This document shows positions 17,399 through 26,112 of a stretch of DNA of 64,000 nucleotides, piece after piece (the stretch's first letter is position 1; the number at the start of each line of letters is the position of its first letter). The position numbers and the translations under genes are program-made. The stretch is from Clostridioides sp. ES-S-0054-01 (GTDB taxonomy: Bacteria > Bacillota > Clostridia > Peptostreptococcales > Peptostreptococcaceae): contig CP067346.1 in NCBI GenBank assembly GCA_021561035.1, positions 3,007,001-3,071,000 on the forward strand, in the 5' to 3' direction. The notes under the pieces were generated by a model. That model ran no database searches. It had not been told where the DNA came from and saw only the letters and a program-made list of their open reading frames with translations.

Positions 17399-18337
17399 TT
17401 ACTTTGTTAATTCATTTTTAACTGATTCTAATAATAGCTCTTTTCCAATTGGATTGTATGATTGACTGAAAAATGGAGCTGCGTCAAGTATTGTTACATT
17501 TCCATCTTTTACTGCTCTTATTTGAGCCCAGATAGCACTATTTTCTAAATCTTTTTTATCTGATTCTGTAGCAATTACAACTATATGGTCTGCATCTATA
17601 TCTGTTAAACCTTCCATACTTACCATTGGTAGTGTTATTCCATCTTGTTTTGGCATATTCTTAGGTCTAGCTAATTTCATATCATCATTTATTAGAGTAC
17701 CTATTCCACCATCGCTAAATACCATAAATTGACCTGAACTTGCCAACACTGGTAAGTAAGTTTTTTCTCCATTCTTTTCTATAACTTCTTTACCAAGCTT
17801 TGTAGCTTTTTCATCATACTTCTGTAACCAACTATTAGCTTCTTCTTCTTTATCAAATAATTTTGAAATATCAATCAACTTACTTCTCCAGTCATTTGCA
17901 TAATCTTTCATCATGACTACAGGTGCTATTTCTTTTAATTGGTCATATATCTTCTCTTGTCTTTGACTCATTATTATTAAATCAGGATTTACTTCTAATA
18001 TAGCTTCCATATCCATAGTATCCATCATTGAGTGTCCAACTATTTTTACATCTTTAAGTTCTTCTCTTATGTAACTTGGTAATTTATCAGTTTCATATGA
18101 GTCTACATTTGCTGTTGCAACAGGTTTATTACCCGATAATAATAGTTCTTCACTACTTCCTGATATATCAACTATTTTTTTAGGATTTGATGGTATCTCA
18201 ATCTCTCCTTTAACAGATTGTACAACTCTTGTTTCTGATTTATCTTTATTCCCTGTATTCTTATCTGAACATGCTGTAACAAGTACTAGCGTAGTTATAA
18301 TAGATATAAATATTGCAAGTGATTTTATTTTTTTCAT
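17399..18337 (-). CDS. fhuD: Iron-siderophore ABC transporter, substrate-binding lipoprotein
   Basis: A 312-residue extracytoplasmic lipoprotein. The signal peptide ends in the lipobox LVTAC with Cys at about residue 23. Two lobes of the cluster-type siderophore-binding fold follow (PKKIVDISGSSEELLLSG, EAILEVNPDLIIMSQRQ). It captures ferric siderophore, probably hydroxamate or catecholate, and delivers it to the two permeases downstream. GGAG precedes the ATG by 9 bases. First gene of the operon, with a Fur box and promoter upstream. Confidence 0.88.
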   Translation of the reverse strand: MKKIKSLAIFISIITTLVLVTACSDKNTGNKDKSETRVVQSVKGEIEIPSNPKKIVDISGSSEELLLSGNKPVATANVDSYETDKLPSYIREELKDVKIVGHSMMDTMDMEAILEVNPDLIIMSQRQEKIYDQLKEIAPVVMMKDYANDWRSKLIDISKLFDKEEEANSWLQKYDEKATKLGKEVIEKNGEKTYLPVLASSGQFMVFSDGGIGTLINDDMKLARPKNMPKQDGITLPMVSMEGLTDIDADHIVVIATESDKKDLENSAIWAQIRAVKDGNVTILDAAPFFSQSYNPIGKELLLESVKNELTK

Positions 18338-18370
18338 GATTATTTCTCCTACTTGTTTATTATGCTTATA

Positions 18371-18387
18371 TGATATTGATTATCATA
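18371..18387 (-). promoter_or_regulatory. Fur box
   Basis: TGATATTGATTATCATA closely matches the core of the Fur consensus GATAATGATTATCATTATC. It sits just downstream of the -10 hexamer at 18399-18404, where Fur-Fe(II) would block transcription start. Confidence 0.85.
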
Positions 18388-18398
18388 AGCACATATTT

Positions 18399-18426
18399 AT
18401 TATAGCATTTTTCTATTTTTAGTCAA
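18399..18426 (-). promoter_or_regulatory. Sigma-A promoter of the siderophore operon
   Basis: On the minus strand TTGACT (18421-18426), 16-base spacer, TATAAT (18399-18404). The operon start lies about 60 bases downstream and the Fur box overlaps the expected start site. Confidence 0.75.
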
Positions 18427-18691
18427 TATTATTTTGTAAAAGGATAAAAATTCCTAATTAATCTTAATTATATATACTACAGATAAGGTTTTCTTGTATT
18501 AAACAATAGATTGATACTTAAACTTTCATATATATAGAATGAATTTTCAATTAAACGAATATGGATGATTAGCTTATTGTTGAAAAAATTGAAGATGTAG
18601 TTGTTGATACTAGTATACCTTACAATTATGAGAAACCTAAATTTTAAAACATCAATAAAATGATAATAGATTACTAAATACTATTTCAATA
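18427..18691. other. Intergenic region with a possible gene remnant
   Basis: No intact gene is supported. The plus strand around 18572-18647 reads LIVEKIEDVVVDTSIPYNYE then KPKF and a stop, with a stop just before it and no start or ribosome site. It may be a decayed 3' end of a lost gene, or chance. Confidence 0.25.
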
Positions 18692-18741
18692 AAAAAGAGT
18701 ATCTAAAATAATTATAAAAATTATTTTTAGATACTCTTTTT
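18692..18741 (-). terminator. Terminator of the cel/chb operon
   Basis: AAAAAGAGTATCTAAAATAATT pairs along nearly its full length with the sequence at 18720-18741, giving a long stem with a T-run on the minus strand, 16 bases after the PTS IIA stop. Confidence 0.9.
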
Positions 18742-18756
18742 GATAGCAATTTTAAA

Positions 18757-19074
18757 CTACTTATTTTCCAATCTTTCATATACATCTATAAATTCTTCTG
18801 CTAGCTGTTGAAAATTCATAGCTGTCATTAAATGGTCTTGTGCATGAATTAGTATAACACTTATCTCAGTTTTATTACCACTGGCTTCATTTTGTATCAA
18901 TTCTGTTTGGAACTTATGAGCTTTGTGAATTGATTCTTTTGATTTTTCAATGCATTCTCTAGCTTTATCTATACTCCCGCTCTTTGCTTCTTTTATAGCT
19001 TCAAATGCTAGCCCTTTTGCATCACCTGCAAATCCAATTATTCCAAAAGATATTTCTATCATTTTTTCATCCAT
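18757..19074 (-). CDS. PTS lactose/cellobiose-type IIA component
   Basis: A 105-residue three-helix IIA protein. The phosphorylated His lies in the motif ILIHAQDHLMTAM (about residues 72-84). It accepts phosphate from HPr and passes it to the IIB protein encoded at the start of the operon. It is last in the operon, 12 bases after the deacetylase gene, and preceded by TAGGAGG. Confidence 0.92.
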   Translation of the reverse strand: MDEKMIEISFGIIGFAGDAKGLAFEAIKEAKSGSIDKARECIEKSKESIHKAHKFQTELIQNEASGNKTEISVILIHAQDHLMTAMNFQQLAEEFIDVYERLENK

Positions 19075-19086
19075 TTATTCTACCTC

Positions 19087-19818
19087 CTAAATATCTCTAT
19101 AGCTTGATATGACTAATCCATTCTTTTCTAAAAATTCTTTGACTTCTTTAGATGTAAGTATCTTGTGCTCCTTCGTTCTATCAATAGCATAGGATGTAGA
19201 ATTCAAAATATAATCATCTAAAAAAGCTGGGTGAGACATAATATCCACTACATCATACTTCATTATTTCGTCTATATTTTTTATAAAATATTCTTCACTT
19301 ACATTTTCCTTATAAAAACTATCTATTAAAGGAACTATTTTAGAATACTCTAAATTATATTCAAATCCGCCTCTTATTGGAAGACTATACTTATTCACAA
19401 TCTTCTCTATTACTGGCTTTAAACTTGCTAAAGTATGAATATGATGGTGACTGTCTAAATGAGATATATCTATTCCAAGCCCTTCTACTCTATCTATTTG
19501 AGCACAAAGTTCTCTATAAATCTCATCACAATCCATTTTTTTAATAACTTCGTCTGTAATCCTTCTAATAAAAAAGCCATCTTTGTCAACAATAGTTTTT
19601 AAGTTAGATAATAATGGTCTACCACAACTTAAAGTCATATGAACTCCACAATTTAAAGTTTTATTTTCTTTAAGTAACTTAACTCCATGTTCTACCCCGG
19701 GCATGTTTGCCATCATAGAAGTAGACCTAACTATTCCATTATTATGAGCTGACATTATCCCATAATTCACAGCTTCGCAATATCCAAAGTCATCTGCATT
19801 TATTATAATCTTAGTCAT
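19087..19818 (-). CDS. chbG: ChbG/YdjC-type carbohydrate deacetylase
   Basis: A 243-residue metal-dependent deacetylase. NADDFGYC at residues 7-14 provides the metal Asp pair, HLDSHHHIH (about residue 119) supplies histidines, and MSHPAFLDD closes the active site. In enteric bacteria ChbG removes an acetyl group from diacetylchitobiose-6-phosphate so that ChbF can hydrolyse it. Its place beside a GH4 hydrolase and a lactose/cellobiose-type PTS argues for chitooligosaccharide use. Confidence 0.87.
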   Translation of the reverse strand: MTKIIINADDFGYCEAVNYGIMSAHNNGIVRSTSMMANMPGVEHGVKLLKENKTLNCGVHMTLSCGRPLLSNLKTIVDKDGFFIRRITDEVIKKMDCDEIYRELCAQIDRVEGLGIDISHLDSHHHIHTLASLKPVIEKIVNKYSLPIRGGFEYNLEYSKIVPLIDSFYKENVSEEYFIKNIDEIMKYDVVDIMSHPAFLDDYILNSTSYAIDRTKEHKILTSKEVKEFLEKNGLVISSYRDI

Positions 19819-19843
19819 ACCACAACCTACTTTCTATAGACAA

Positions 19844-21154
19844 CTATCTATTAAATCTAGGAAGATAATTTTTATGAGCTTCCAACATTGCATCTAATAT
19901 AGTTTTTGCTAAATCATCGGATGGAATCAGCGGATTTATACAAAGTGCCAAAAGAGCAGATTCATAATCACCATATACAGCTGCTTTAGCTGCCAATACT
20001 TCAAATGATTTAATTTGACTTACTAATCCATGTACAGAATCTGGTAAATATCCTATGCTTAATGGTTTTGGACCATTTTTTGTTATTACACTACTCACTT
20101 CTACAGCTTGTTCATCTTTAAAATCTCTTATAGAACCATTATTTAATGTATTAACTACTTGGATGTCTTTTTTATCATTATATATAGAGCTTATTAAATT
20201 ACAAGCAGCATCACTATAGTAAGCTCCTCCTCTTTTTTCAAGTTGAGGTGGTTTTATATCTAGTTTTTCATCCTTATATAATTCAAATAATTGTTCTTCT
20301 AATTCTTTAACCACTTGACCTCTAGCTTTTCCCTCTTTAAACTCTCTCAACTCATCTTCAAGCATTTCCTTAGTTTTATAGTAATATCTATGATATGGAC
20401 AAGGTATTGCACCTAAAGCTTTTATAAATTCTGCATTAAAATCAATTGCCTTTATATTTTGCATACTTATATCTGCTTTGACAAATTTGTCTATTGCTTC
20501 TTTTGTAACATCTTCTCCATCCAAAGATACATTTAGACCATAAACCATGTGATTAAGACCTGCAAAATCCATACTTATTCTGTCACTTTCTACGTTAAAT
20601 AGTTTAGCAATATCATTTTTCAAATGAATTGGTACATTGCATAGACCTATATATCTTTTAAAATTAGTATATTTGAATACAGCTTCTGTTATTATCCCTG
20701 TTGGATTTGTAAAATTCACCATCCATGCATTTGGACATAATTCTTCCACATCTTTTATTATATCAAATATAACTGGTATTGTGCGAAGAGCTTTAAATAA
20801 GCCTCCAGCACCATTAGTTTCCTGACCCATAACTCCATAAGATAAAGGAATAGTTTCATCTTTAATTCTCGCATCTAAAAGACCTACTCTAAGTTGTGTT
20901 GTCACAAAATCTGCATCTTTTAGAGCTTCTCTTCTATCCAAAGTAAGATTTATTTTCATGTCTATTCCAGCTTTTTTTACCATTCTTTTAGCTAGATTTC
21001 CAACTATCTCTAGTTTTTCTTTTCCATCCTCTATATCTACAAGCCACAATTCCTTTACAGGTAACTCTTCATATCTTTTTATAAAACCTTCTACAAGTTC
21101 AGGAGTATAACTTGAACCTCCTCCTATTGTAACTATTTTTAGTCCATTTTTCAT
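19844..21154 (-). CDS. celF: Family 4 glycoside hydrolase (6-phospho-beta-glucosidase)
   Basis: A 436-residue GH4 enzyme. It has the N-terminal NAD-binding motif TIGGGSSYTPELVEG, the NPTG stretch at about residue 148, the metal Cys in GLCNVPIH and the metal His in AGLNHMVYG. GH4 enzymes hydrolyse phosphorylated disaccharides by an NAD+- and Mn2+-dependent oxidation-elimination route. The product taken up by the adjacent PTS, cellobiose-6P or deacetylated chitobiose-6P, is the likely substrate. Operon gene between the IIC and chbG-like genes. Confidence 0.9.
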   Translation of the reverse strand: MKNGLKIVTIGGGSSYTPELVEGFIKRYEELPVKELWLVDIEDGKEKLEIVGNLAKRMVKKAGIDMKINLTLDRREALKDADFVTTQLRVGLLDARIKDETIPLSYGVMGQETNGAGGLFKALRTIPVIFDIIKDVEELCPNAWMVNFTNPTGIITEAVFKYTNFKRYIGLCNVPIHLKNDIAKLFNVESDRISMDFAGLNHMVYGLNVSLDGEDVTKEAIDKFVKADISMQNIKAIDFNAEFIKALGAIPCPYHRYYYKTKEMLEDELREFKEGKARGQVVKELEEQLFELYKDEKLDIKPPQLEKRGGAYYSDAACNLISSIYNDKKDIQVVNTLNNGSIRDFKDEQAVEVSSVITKNGPKPLSIGYLPDSVHGLVSQIKSFEVLAAKAAVYGDYESALLALCINPLIPSDDLAKTILDAMLEAHKNYLPRFNR

Positions 21155-21229
21155 CTCATTATACCATCCTTACCTATAATTTAGTATATACTGCGAAACC
21201 CCATATATTTATCAACCAGATAAAACTAC

Positions 21230-22543
21230 CTAGTTGTTAATTTTCAACTTCTTAGCTTCCATTTTTTCAGATGCTATGACAAATGGAATATATATTAATA
21301 TTGATAATATTAAATTAAATAGTGCTAAAGCTCCACCAGTCCAATCACCTGTAGCCATTGCTCCACCTAATATAGGAGGCGTTACCCAAGGTATTTTAGG
21401 TAAAATTACTGGTGCTACTAACCCAAAATCTATTGCTAAATATGATATAGCACTACATATTACTGGTGCAAGTACAAATGGAATCATAAATATAGGATTT
21501 AAAACTATTGGAAGTCCAAATATCAATGGTTCCCCTATGTTGAATATTGCTGGTGGTCCACCTAATACTATCATTTCTTTACGTCTTCTTCCTGCTATTA
21601 TTAAAGCTATAACCAATCCTAATACCATTCCAGAACCACCTAAATATACGAATGCATCAAAGAATGAGCCTGCAAGTACATGGTATCCTTCTGTTGCTCC
21701 TGCTTGAGCCAAGGCAGCATTTTCTCCACCTAATTTCATAAGTATAGTTTCTGTAAAAGGAAGTGCTATATTTGCACCATGAAGACCAACAGTCCAAAGT
21801 ATATGAATTATAAATGCAATAAGCATTGTAGAACCTAGACTATCAGCTACATTTGATAATGGTGCTCCTAAATAAGTATTTAAAATATCTGTTAAGAAAC
21901 TTCCATTTGAAAGCATCTTTATAAATATTCCTATTACAGTAAATATCATTATAGTTAACATTCCTGGTATTAACTTTGCAAATGACCTTGAAACTGCTGG
22001 TGGAACTCCATCTGGCATTTTTATAGTTAATTTCTTTACTTTAGATAACCTTACAAATATCTCAGTTGATAATAATCCTATTAATATAGAAGAAAATAAG
22101 GCTGCTGTACCCAAGTAAGTTTGTTGTATCATTCCCCATCCTTCAACTGCTGTAGTTCCACCCTCAGGAACTATTTTACCGATTTGTGGAGCCATTATAA
22201 AAAAGATAGATAATGCTATAAGACCAGCTTGTAACCCATCACTTTCATAAGATTTTGCTAGGAAATAGGCAACACCTATTACTAAGAATACTGCCATAGT
22301 ACCTATTGCTCCCCACCAAAGGTCGCTTCCAAATGTAGTCCAATTTTCTCCAAATATACTTGCCATCAAATTTTTGTATGCTTCTAATGGTAAGTTATTT
22401 ATCAATGTTCCTAATGCACCTACCATAGTTATAGGTATCATTGCTATAAATGCATCTCTTACTGCTACTAAGTGCCTTTGAGCTCCTATCTTAGCAGCTA
22501 CAGGCACTATATATTTATCCATAAATGACATGAATTTTTCCAT
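21230..22543 (-). CDS. celB: PTS lactose/cellobiose-type IIC component
   Basis: A 437-residue membrane channel of the lactose-cellobiose PTS family with about ten hydrophobic segments. The sugar-site loop IFNIGEPLIFGLPIVLNP (about residue 330) is a family hallmark. It starts 21 bases after the IIB stop with a GGAGGATG ribosome site. The 75-base gap to the hydrolase gene has no obvious terminator. Confidence 0.92.
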   Translation of the reverse strand: MEKFMSFMDKYIVPVAAKIGAQRHLVAVRDAFIAMIPITMVGALGTLINNLPLEAYKNLMASIFGENWTTFGSDLWWGAIGTMAVFLVIGVAYFLAKSYESDGLQAGLIALSIFFIMAPQIGKIVPEGGTTAVEGWGMIQQTYLGTAALFSSILIGLLSTEIFVRLSKVKKLTIKMPDGVPPAVSRSFAKLIPGMLTIMIFTVIGIFIKMLSNGSFLTDILNTYLGAPLSNVADSLGSTMLIAFIIHILWTVGLHGANIALPFTETILMKLGGENAALAQAGATEGYHVLAGSFFDAFVYLGGSGMVLGLVIALIIAGRRRKEMIVLGGPPAIFNIGEPLIFGLPIVLNPIFMIPFVLAPVICSAISYLAIDFGLVAPVILPKIPWVTPPILGGAMATGDWTGGALALFNLILSILIYIPFVIASEKMEAKKLKINN

Positions 22544-22564
22544 TTTACATCCTCCAGTACAACT

Positions 22565-22876
22565 TTATTTTGAACTATTTAGCTCTACAGCTCTATCTAA
22601 CACAGCTTTTCCATTACATCTTCCATAATCCATCATATTTATAACTTCAACTGGAATATTGTGTGGTTTTGCCATTTCAGTTGCTTTTCCCAATACATAT
22701 CTAACTTGAGGTCCTAAAAGTAAGACATCACAATTTTCTATTTCATTTTTTAAATTCACTTCTGATATAGCCCATATTTTTGCTTCTATATCGTTTTCCT
22801 TTGCTGCCTCCTCCATTTTTGTGACCAATAAACTAGTTGACATTCCTGCTGAACAAGCTAACATTATTTTTATCAT
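22565..22876 (-). CDS. celA: PTS lactose/cellobiose-type IIB component
   Basis: A 103-residue IIB domain. The phosphorylated Cys is in IMLACSAGMSTSLL (Cys at about residue 8). It is the first gene of the five-gene operon IIB-IIC-GH4-deacetylase-IIA, and is preceded by GGAGGGG. Its promoter lies in the 200 bases upstream and is covered by two identical 16-bp palindromes. Confidence 0.92.
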   Translation of the reverse strand: MIKIMLACSAGMSTSLLVTKMEEAAKENDIEAKIWAISEVNLKNEIENCDVLLLGPQVRYVLGKATEMAKPHNIPVEVINMMDYGRCNGKAVLDRAVELNSSK

Positions 22877-22992
22877 TTTTTCCCCTCCAAATTAGATTCA
22901 TTAAATATTTTTTAAGTCATAATTTCTTTAAACTATACATTTAAAGTATGCTTTTCTATTAATTATTATATCAATGTATATATCTTATTTTT

Positions 22993-23008
22993 AAATGTAT
23001 ATACATTT
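22993..23008. promoter_or_regulatory. GntR operator 1 of cel/chb operon
   Basis: Perfect 16-bp palindrome AAATGTATATACATTT located just downstream of the predicted transcription start. Identical to the site at 23032-23047. Confidence 0.85.
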
Positions 23009-23021
23009 AATTCTTGATATT

Positions 23022-23050
23022 ATTATATATCAAATGTATATACATTTCAA
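23022..23050 (-). promoter_or_regulatory. Sigma-A promoter of cel/chb operon
   Basis: On the minus strand TTGAAA (23045-23050), 17-base spacer, TATAAT (23022-23027). The second palindromic operator fills the spacer and overlaps the -35. Confidence 0.85.
23032..23047. promoter_or_regulatory. GntR operator 2 of cel/chb operon
   Basis: Second copy of AAATGTATATACATTT, 39 bases from the first centre to centre, inside the promoter spacer. Binding would exclude RNA polymerase. Confidence 0.85.
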
Positions 23051-23076
23051 GAAAACTTTTTCATTTTATTTAAATT

Positions 23077-23781
23077 TTATTCGACAACAGCACTCAAAGT
23101 TAGGGTATATCCATGATGATATGTGTGTGAGTATTCAAAAATCTCACTATTTTGTAACTTACATATTTGATTTATATACAAAAGAGGCTCTGGCTCTTCT
23201 AATTTTAGATTATCCATACATTCTTCATTTGATATTACAGCTTGGACCTCTCTCTCTGACACAGCTATCTTGTATCCACACACTTCTTCAACAAAATTAT
23301 AAAGAGAATTTTCACAATGTGTCTTATTTAAATTTGGAAATAACTTAACTGGCATATAAGTAATCATATATGAAACTCTTGCATCATTTGCTAATCTTAC
23401 TCTTTTGATTTCCCATACGTTTTCTTCTAAACTTATATTTAATTTACTTGATAATTCTTCATCTGCTTGAACTATTTCAAGAGATACCAATATATTAGAT
23501 ACTTTATATCCTTTGCTTTCCATCTCTTTAGTAAACCCACTTACAGATGATATATTATCGTATATATTATTTGCAAGAACTATACTCCCTACTCCTCTTT
23601 GTCTAGTTATATATCCTTCTTTAACTAGATTATTAAGTGCAGACCTTACTGTCATTCTCGTTACATTAAACTTTTCACTCAACTGTTTTTCAGAAGGTAT
23701 TAAATCCCCTTCTTTCAAACTATCTGAATTTATCAAATCTCTAACATGATTTTCTATAACTTTATAAATTGGCTCTTTCAT
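23077..23781 (-). CDS. GntR-family (HutC/UTRA) regulator of the cel/chb operon
   Basis: A 234-residue regulator. Residues 1-70 form a winged helix of the GntR class (LIPSEKQLSEKFNVTRMTVRSALNNL, then GYITRQRGVGSIV); the rest is a UTRA ligand domain. Such proteins typically repress PTS operons until the phospho-sugar binds. It lies directly upstream of the PTS operon on the same strand. A variant of the operon's palindrome occurs 64 bases before its own start, suggesting autoregulation. ATG follows GAGGAGTGAATTAA. Confidence 0.9.
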   Translation of the reverse strand: MKEPIYKVIENHVRDLINSDSLKEGDLIPSEKQLSEKFNVTRMTVRSALNNLVKEGYITRQRGVGSIVLANNIYDNISSVSGFTKEMESKGYKVSNILVSLEIVQADEELSSKLNISLEENVWEIKRVRLANDARVSYMITYMPVKLFPNLNKTHCENSLYNFVEEVCGYKIAVSEREVQAVISNEECMDNLKLEEPEPLLYINQICKLQNSEIFEYSHTYHHGYTLTLSAVVE

Positions 23782-23844
23782 TTAATTCACTCCTCATTAA
23801 TTAAATCTTTTACATAATAAGATAATTTTATATACAAATAATGA

Positions 23845-23860
23845 AAATGTCTATACATTT
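23845..23860. promoter_or_regulatory. Operator upstream of the GntR gene
   Basis: AAATGTCTATACATTT differs at one position from the two perfect palindromes in the PTS promoter. On the minus strand it overlaps a possible -35 TAGACA that is 17 bases from TAAAAT. Confidence 0.7.
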
Positions 23861-24282
23861 AAGATAAATTAAATTTTATTCAGTCATCTTATTATAGTTT
23901 TCCAAGTCTAAGTATAGATATAAATATGAAATTTATTGATGAAATCCATTATAAATCTAGAAATGAAGGTAGGATAATATTAATATATACTACAAATTCA
24001 ATGGAGAATTACAACATATTGTTAAGGTAAATGACTAAATCTAAGTCTATTTTTCCTTAATATGATTCTCTACATAGGTCATTATATTTAGCAGCTATGT
24101 ATACCCTAAAAAAATAAATCAAAATATTAGAAATTAGAATCAAGTTTTAGCTCACTTAACTATTTATTTTGAGGAAAGAAATTTAATTCTAAATTAATAA
24201 AAAAAAAATAAATATTTCAAAAAATCAAGAAATTTTCTTAATAGATGTGATAATTTCTCCATATATGAAAAAATATGAAAAT
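23861..24282. other. AT-rich intergenic region, no gene supported
   Basis: This is the junction between the cel/chb locus and the trehalose module. A 34-codon plus-strand frame (MKFIDEIHYKSRNEGR and onward) has no ribosome site and is not called. The stretch may be a remnant or simply spacer flanking an inserted block. Confidence 0.3.
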
Positions 24283-24311
24283 AAGGCTATGATTTTTACA
24301 ATCACAGCCTT
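24283..24311 (-). terminator. Terminator after the phosphotrehalase gene
   Basis: AAGGCTATGATT (24283-24294) pairs with AATCACAGCCTT (24300-24311) with one G-T pair. The minus strand continues into ATTTTCATATTTTTTC. Confidence 0.8.
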
Positions 24312-24387
24312 ACTAATAAATATTAAATTATCACTTCAAAACTAAAATTTATTTAAAGAGTACACATAAATATTTTCTGATTTTAGA

Positions 24388-26046
24388 TTATTTTTCATTT
24401 TTAAATAAAGCTATACATTCATACGGTCTCAAAGTAATTGTTGAAGTAACTTTTCTATCCTGATAATTAGATATTATACACTCATATTTTTCAAGCTTCT
24501 CATTATCTAAAATAACATCAATTTCTTTATCATAAAAATTATTTAATACCACTAAAGATTCCTTTTCATAACATCTCTTATATGCAAATATAGAATCATT
24601 ATCTTCTAATAATGGCTTAAAATCCCCATATGCTACTACATCATACTTTTTCCTTAATTCTATTAACTTCTTATAATAGTAAAGAATAGAATCTTTATCT
24701 TTTAAACTATTCTCTACATTTATATCTTTATAATTGTTTATAACTTCTATCCATGGTTTTGATTCACTAAAACCTGCATTCTTACTACCATTCCATTGCA
24801 TAGGTGTTCTTGAATTATCACGAGACCTTTCCTGTAATATCTTGTATATCTCTCCATCTTTCATTCCTTGAGATTTTAATATCTCAAAATAATTTAAACT
24901 CTCAACATCTACATATTGTTTTACATCAGTAAAGTATGCGTTAGTCATACCTATTTCTTCACCTTGATATACATATGGTGTTCCTCTTAAGAAATGAATT
25001 ATAGTGGCTAACATTTTAGCGGACTCTTTATAATACTTTTTATCATCTCCAAATCTAGATATTATACGTGGTTGGTCATGGTTACACCAAAATACAGCAT
25101 TCCATCCATTACCTTTTTCCATTCCTATCTGCCACTCATTAAGTAGTTTTTTTAATTTAACAAAATCACAATCTTGCAACATCCATTTATTTTGATTTTT
25201 ATAATCGACTTTTAAATGGTGAAAATTAAAACACATAGACAATTCTTTCTCATCTGGATTTGAATATTTTATACAGTTTTCTACAGTCGTAGAAGACATC
25301 TCACCTACAGTCAACATATCATGTTCTAATACTCCACTTTCTTCACACATTTCTTTTAGGTATTGATGTACTTTTCTACCATCTGTATAAAAACATCTAC
25401 CATCACCTTGTAAATCATCTTCATATTTCTCTGGTTTAGATATTAAATTTACTACATCAAATCTGAATCCTTTTATTCCTTTATCTATCCAAAACTTTAA
25501 TATATTTTTTAATTCTTTTCTTACATTAGGATTTTCCCAGTTTAAGTCTGCTTGAGTTTTATCAAATAAATGTAAATAATATTGATTAAATTTCTCTACA
25601 AATTCCCAAGCATTGCCTCCAAATTTTGATTTCCAATTTGTTGGAGCACTTTTATCTTCTTTAGGATTTTTAAATATATAAAAATCTTTATAGTATTCAT
25701 CTCCTTTAAGTGCTTTTTTGAACCACTCATGCTCTGTAGATGTATGATTAAATACCATATCAAACATGATACCTATATTTCTTTTCTTAGCTTCTTTTAT
25801 TAAATTTTCCAAATCATCCATAGTTCCATATATAGGGTCTATATTATAATAGTCAGCTACATCATACCCATTATCATTTTGTGGTGATACAAAAAATGGA
25901 GTAATCCATACATAATCAACACCTAAAAATTCCAAGTAATCTAATTTTTCTGTTATTCCATTTAAATCTCCTAAACCATTATTTGTTGTGTCATTAAATG
26001 ATTTTAAATATATTTGATACACTACACTCTTTTTAAAATCTAACAT
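24388..26046 (-). CDS. treA2: Trehalose-6-phosphate hydrolase (GH13)
   Basis: A 552-residue GH13 enzyme of the oligo-1,6-glucosidase/phosphotrehalase group. Conserved blocks are YDVADY, MFDMVFNHTS, the nucleophile Asp in GFRFDVVNL, the acid Glu in TVGEM and WCNHDQPR. Adjacency to a trehalose-type PTS and a TreR-like regulator makes phosphotrehalase (trehalose-6P to glucose plus glucose-6P) the best call. It is 66 bases downstream of the PTS gene. GGAGATAAT precedes the ATG. The treA2 name follows the accessory C. difficile trehalose cluster and is inference from layout. Confidence 0.86.
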   Translation of the reverse strand: MLDFKKSVVYQIYLKSFNDTTNNGLGDLNGITEKLDYLEFLGVDYVWITPFFVSPQNDNGYDVADYYNIDPIYGTMDDLENLIKEAKKRNIGIMFDMVFNHTSTEHEWFKKALKGDEYYKDFYIFKNPKEDKSAPTNWKSKFGGNAWEFVEKFNQYYLHLFDKTQADLNWENPNVRKELKNILKFWIDKGIKGFRFDVVNLISKPEKYEDDLQGDGRCFYTDGRKVHQYLKEMCEESGVLEHDMLTVGEMSSTTVENCIKYSNPDEKELSMCFNFHHLKVDYKNQNKWMLQDCDFVKLKKLLNEWQIGMEKGNGWNAVFWCNHDQPRIISRFGDDKKYYKESAKMLATIIHFLRGTPYVYQGEEIGMTNAYFTDVKQYVDVESLNYFEILKSQGMKDGEIYKILQERSRDNSRTPMQWNGSKNAGFSESKPWIEVINNYKDINVENSLKDKDSILYYYKKLIELRKKYDVVAYGDFKPLLEDNDSIFAYKRCYEKESLVVLNNFYDKEIDVILDNEKLEKYECIISNYQDRKVTSTITLRPYECIALFKNEK

Positions 26047-26079
26047 ATTATCTCCTATCTAGCCAATGCATATTAACAT

Positions 26080-26100
26080 CCCTTGATATAAAACCAAGGG
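26080..26100 (-). other. Small intercistronic hairpin between PTS and phosphotrehalase genes
   Basis: CCCTTG and CAAGGG flank a 9-base loop. There is no T-run, so it is more likely an mRNA processing or stability element than a terminator. Confidence 0.4.
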
Positions 26101-26112
26101 AATTGTATGTAT

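Noticed and set aside
22995-23348. Plus-strand frame opposite the GntR gene
   Set aside because: It overlaps the operators and the conserved regulator; no ribosome site.
23933-24037. 34-codon plus-strand frame in the gap before the trehalose module
   Set aside because: No ribosome site and no recognisable similarity; kept only as a comment.
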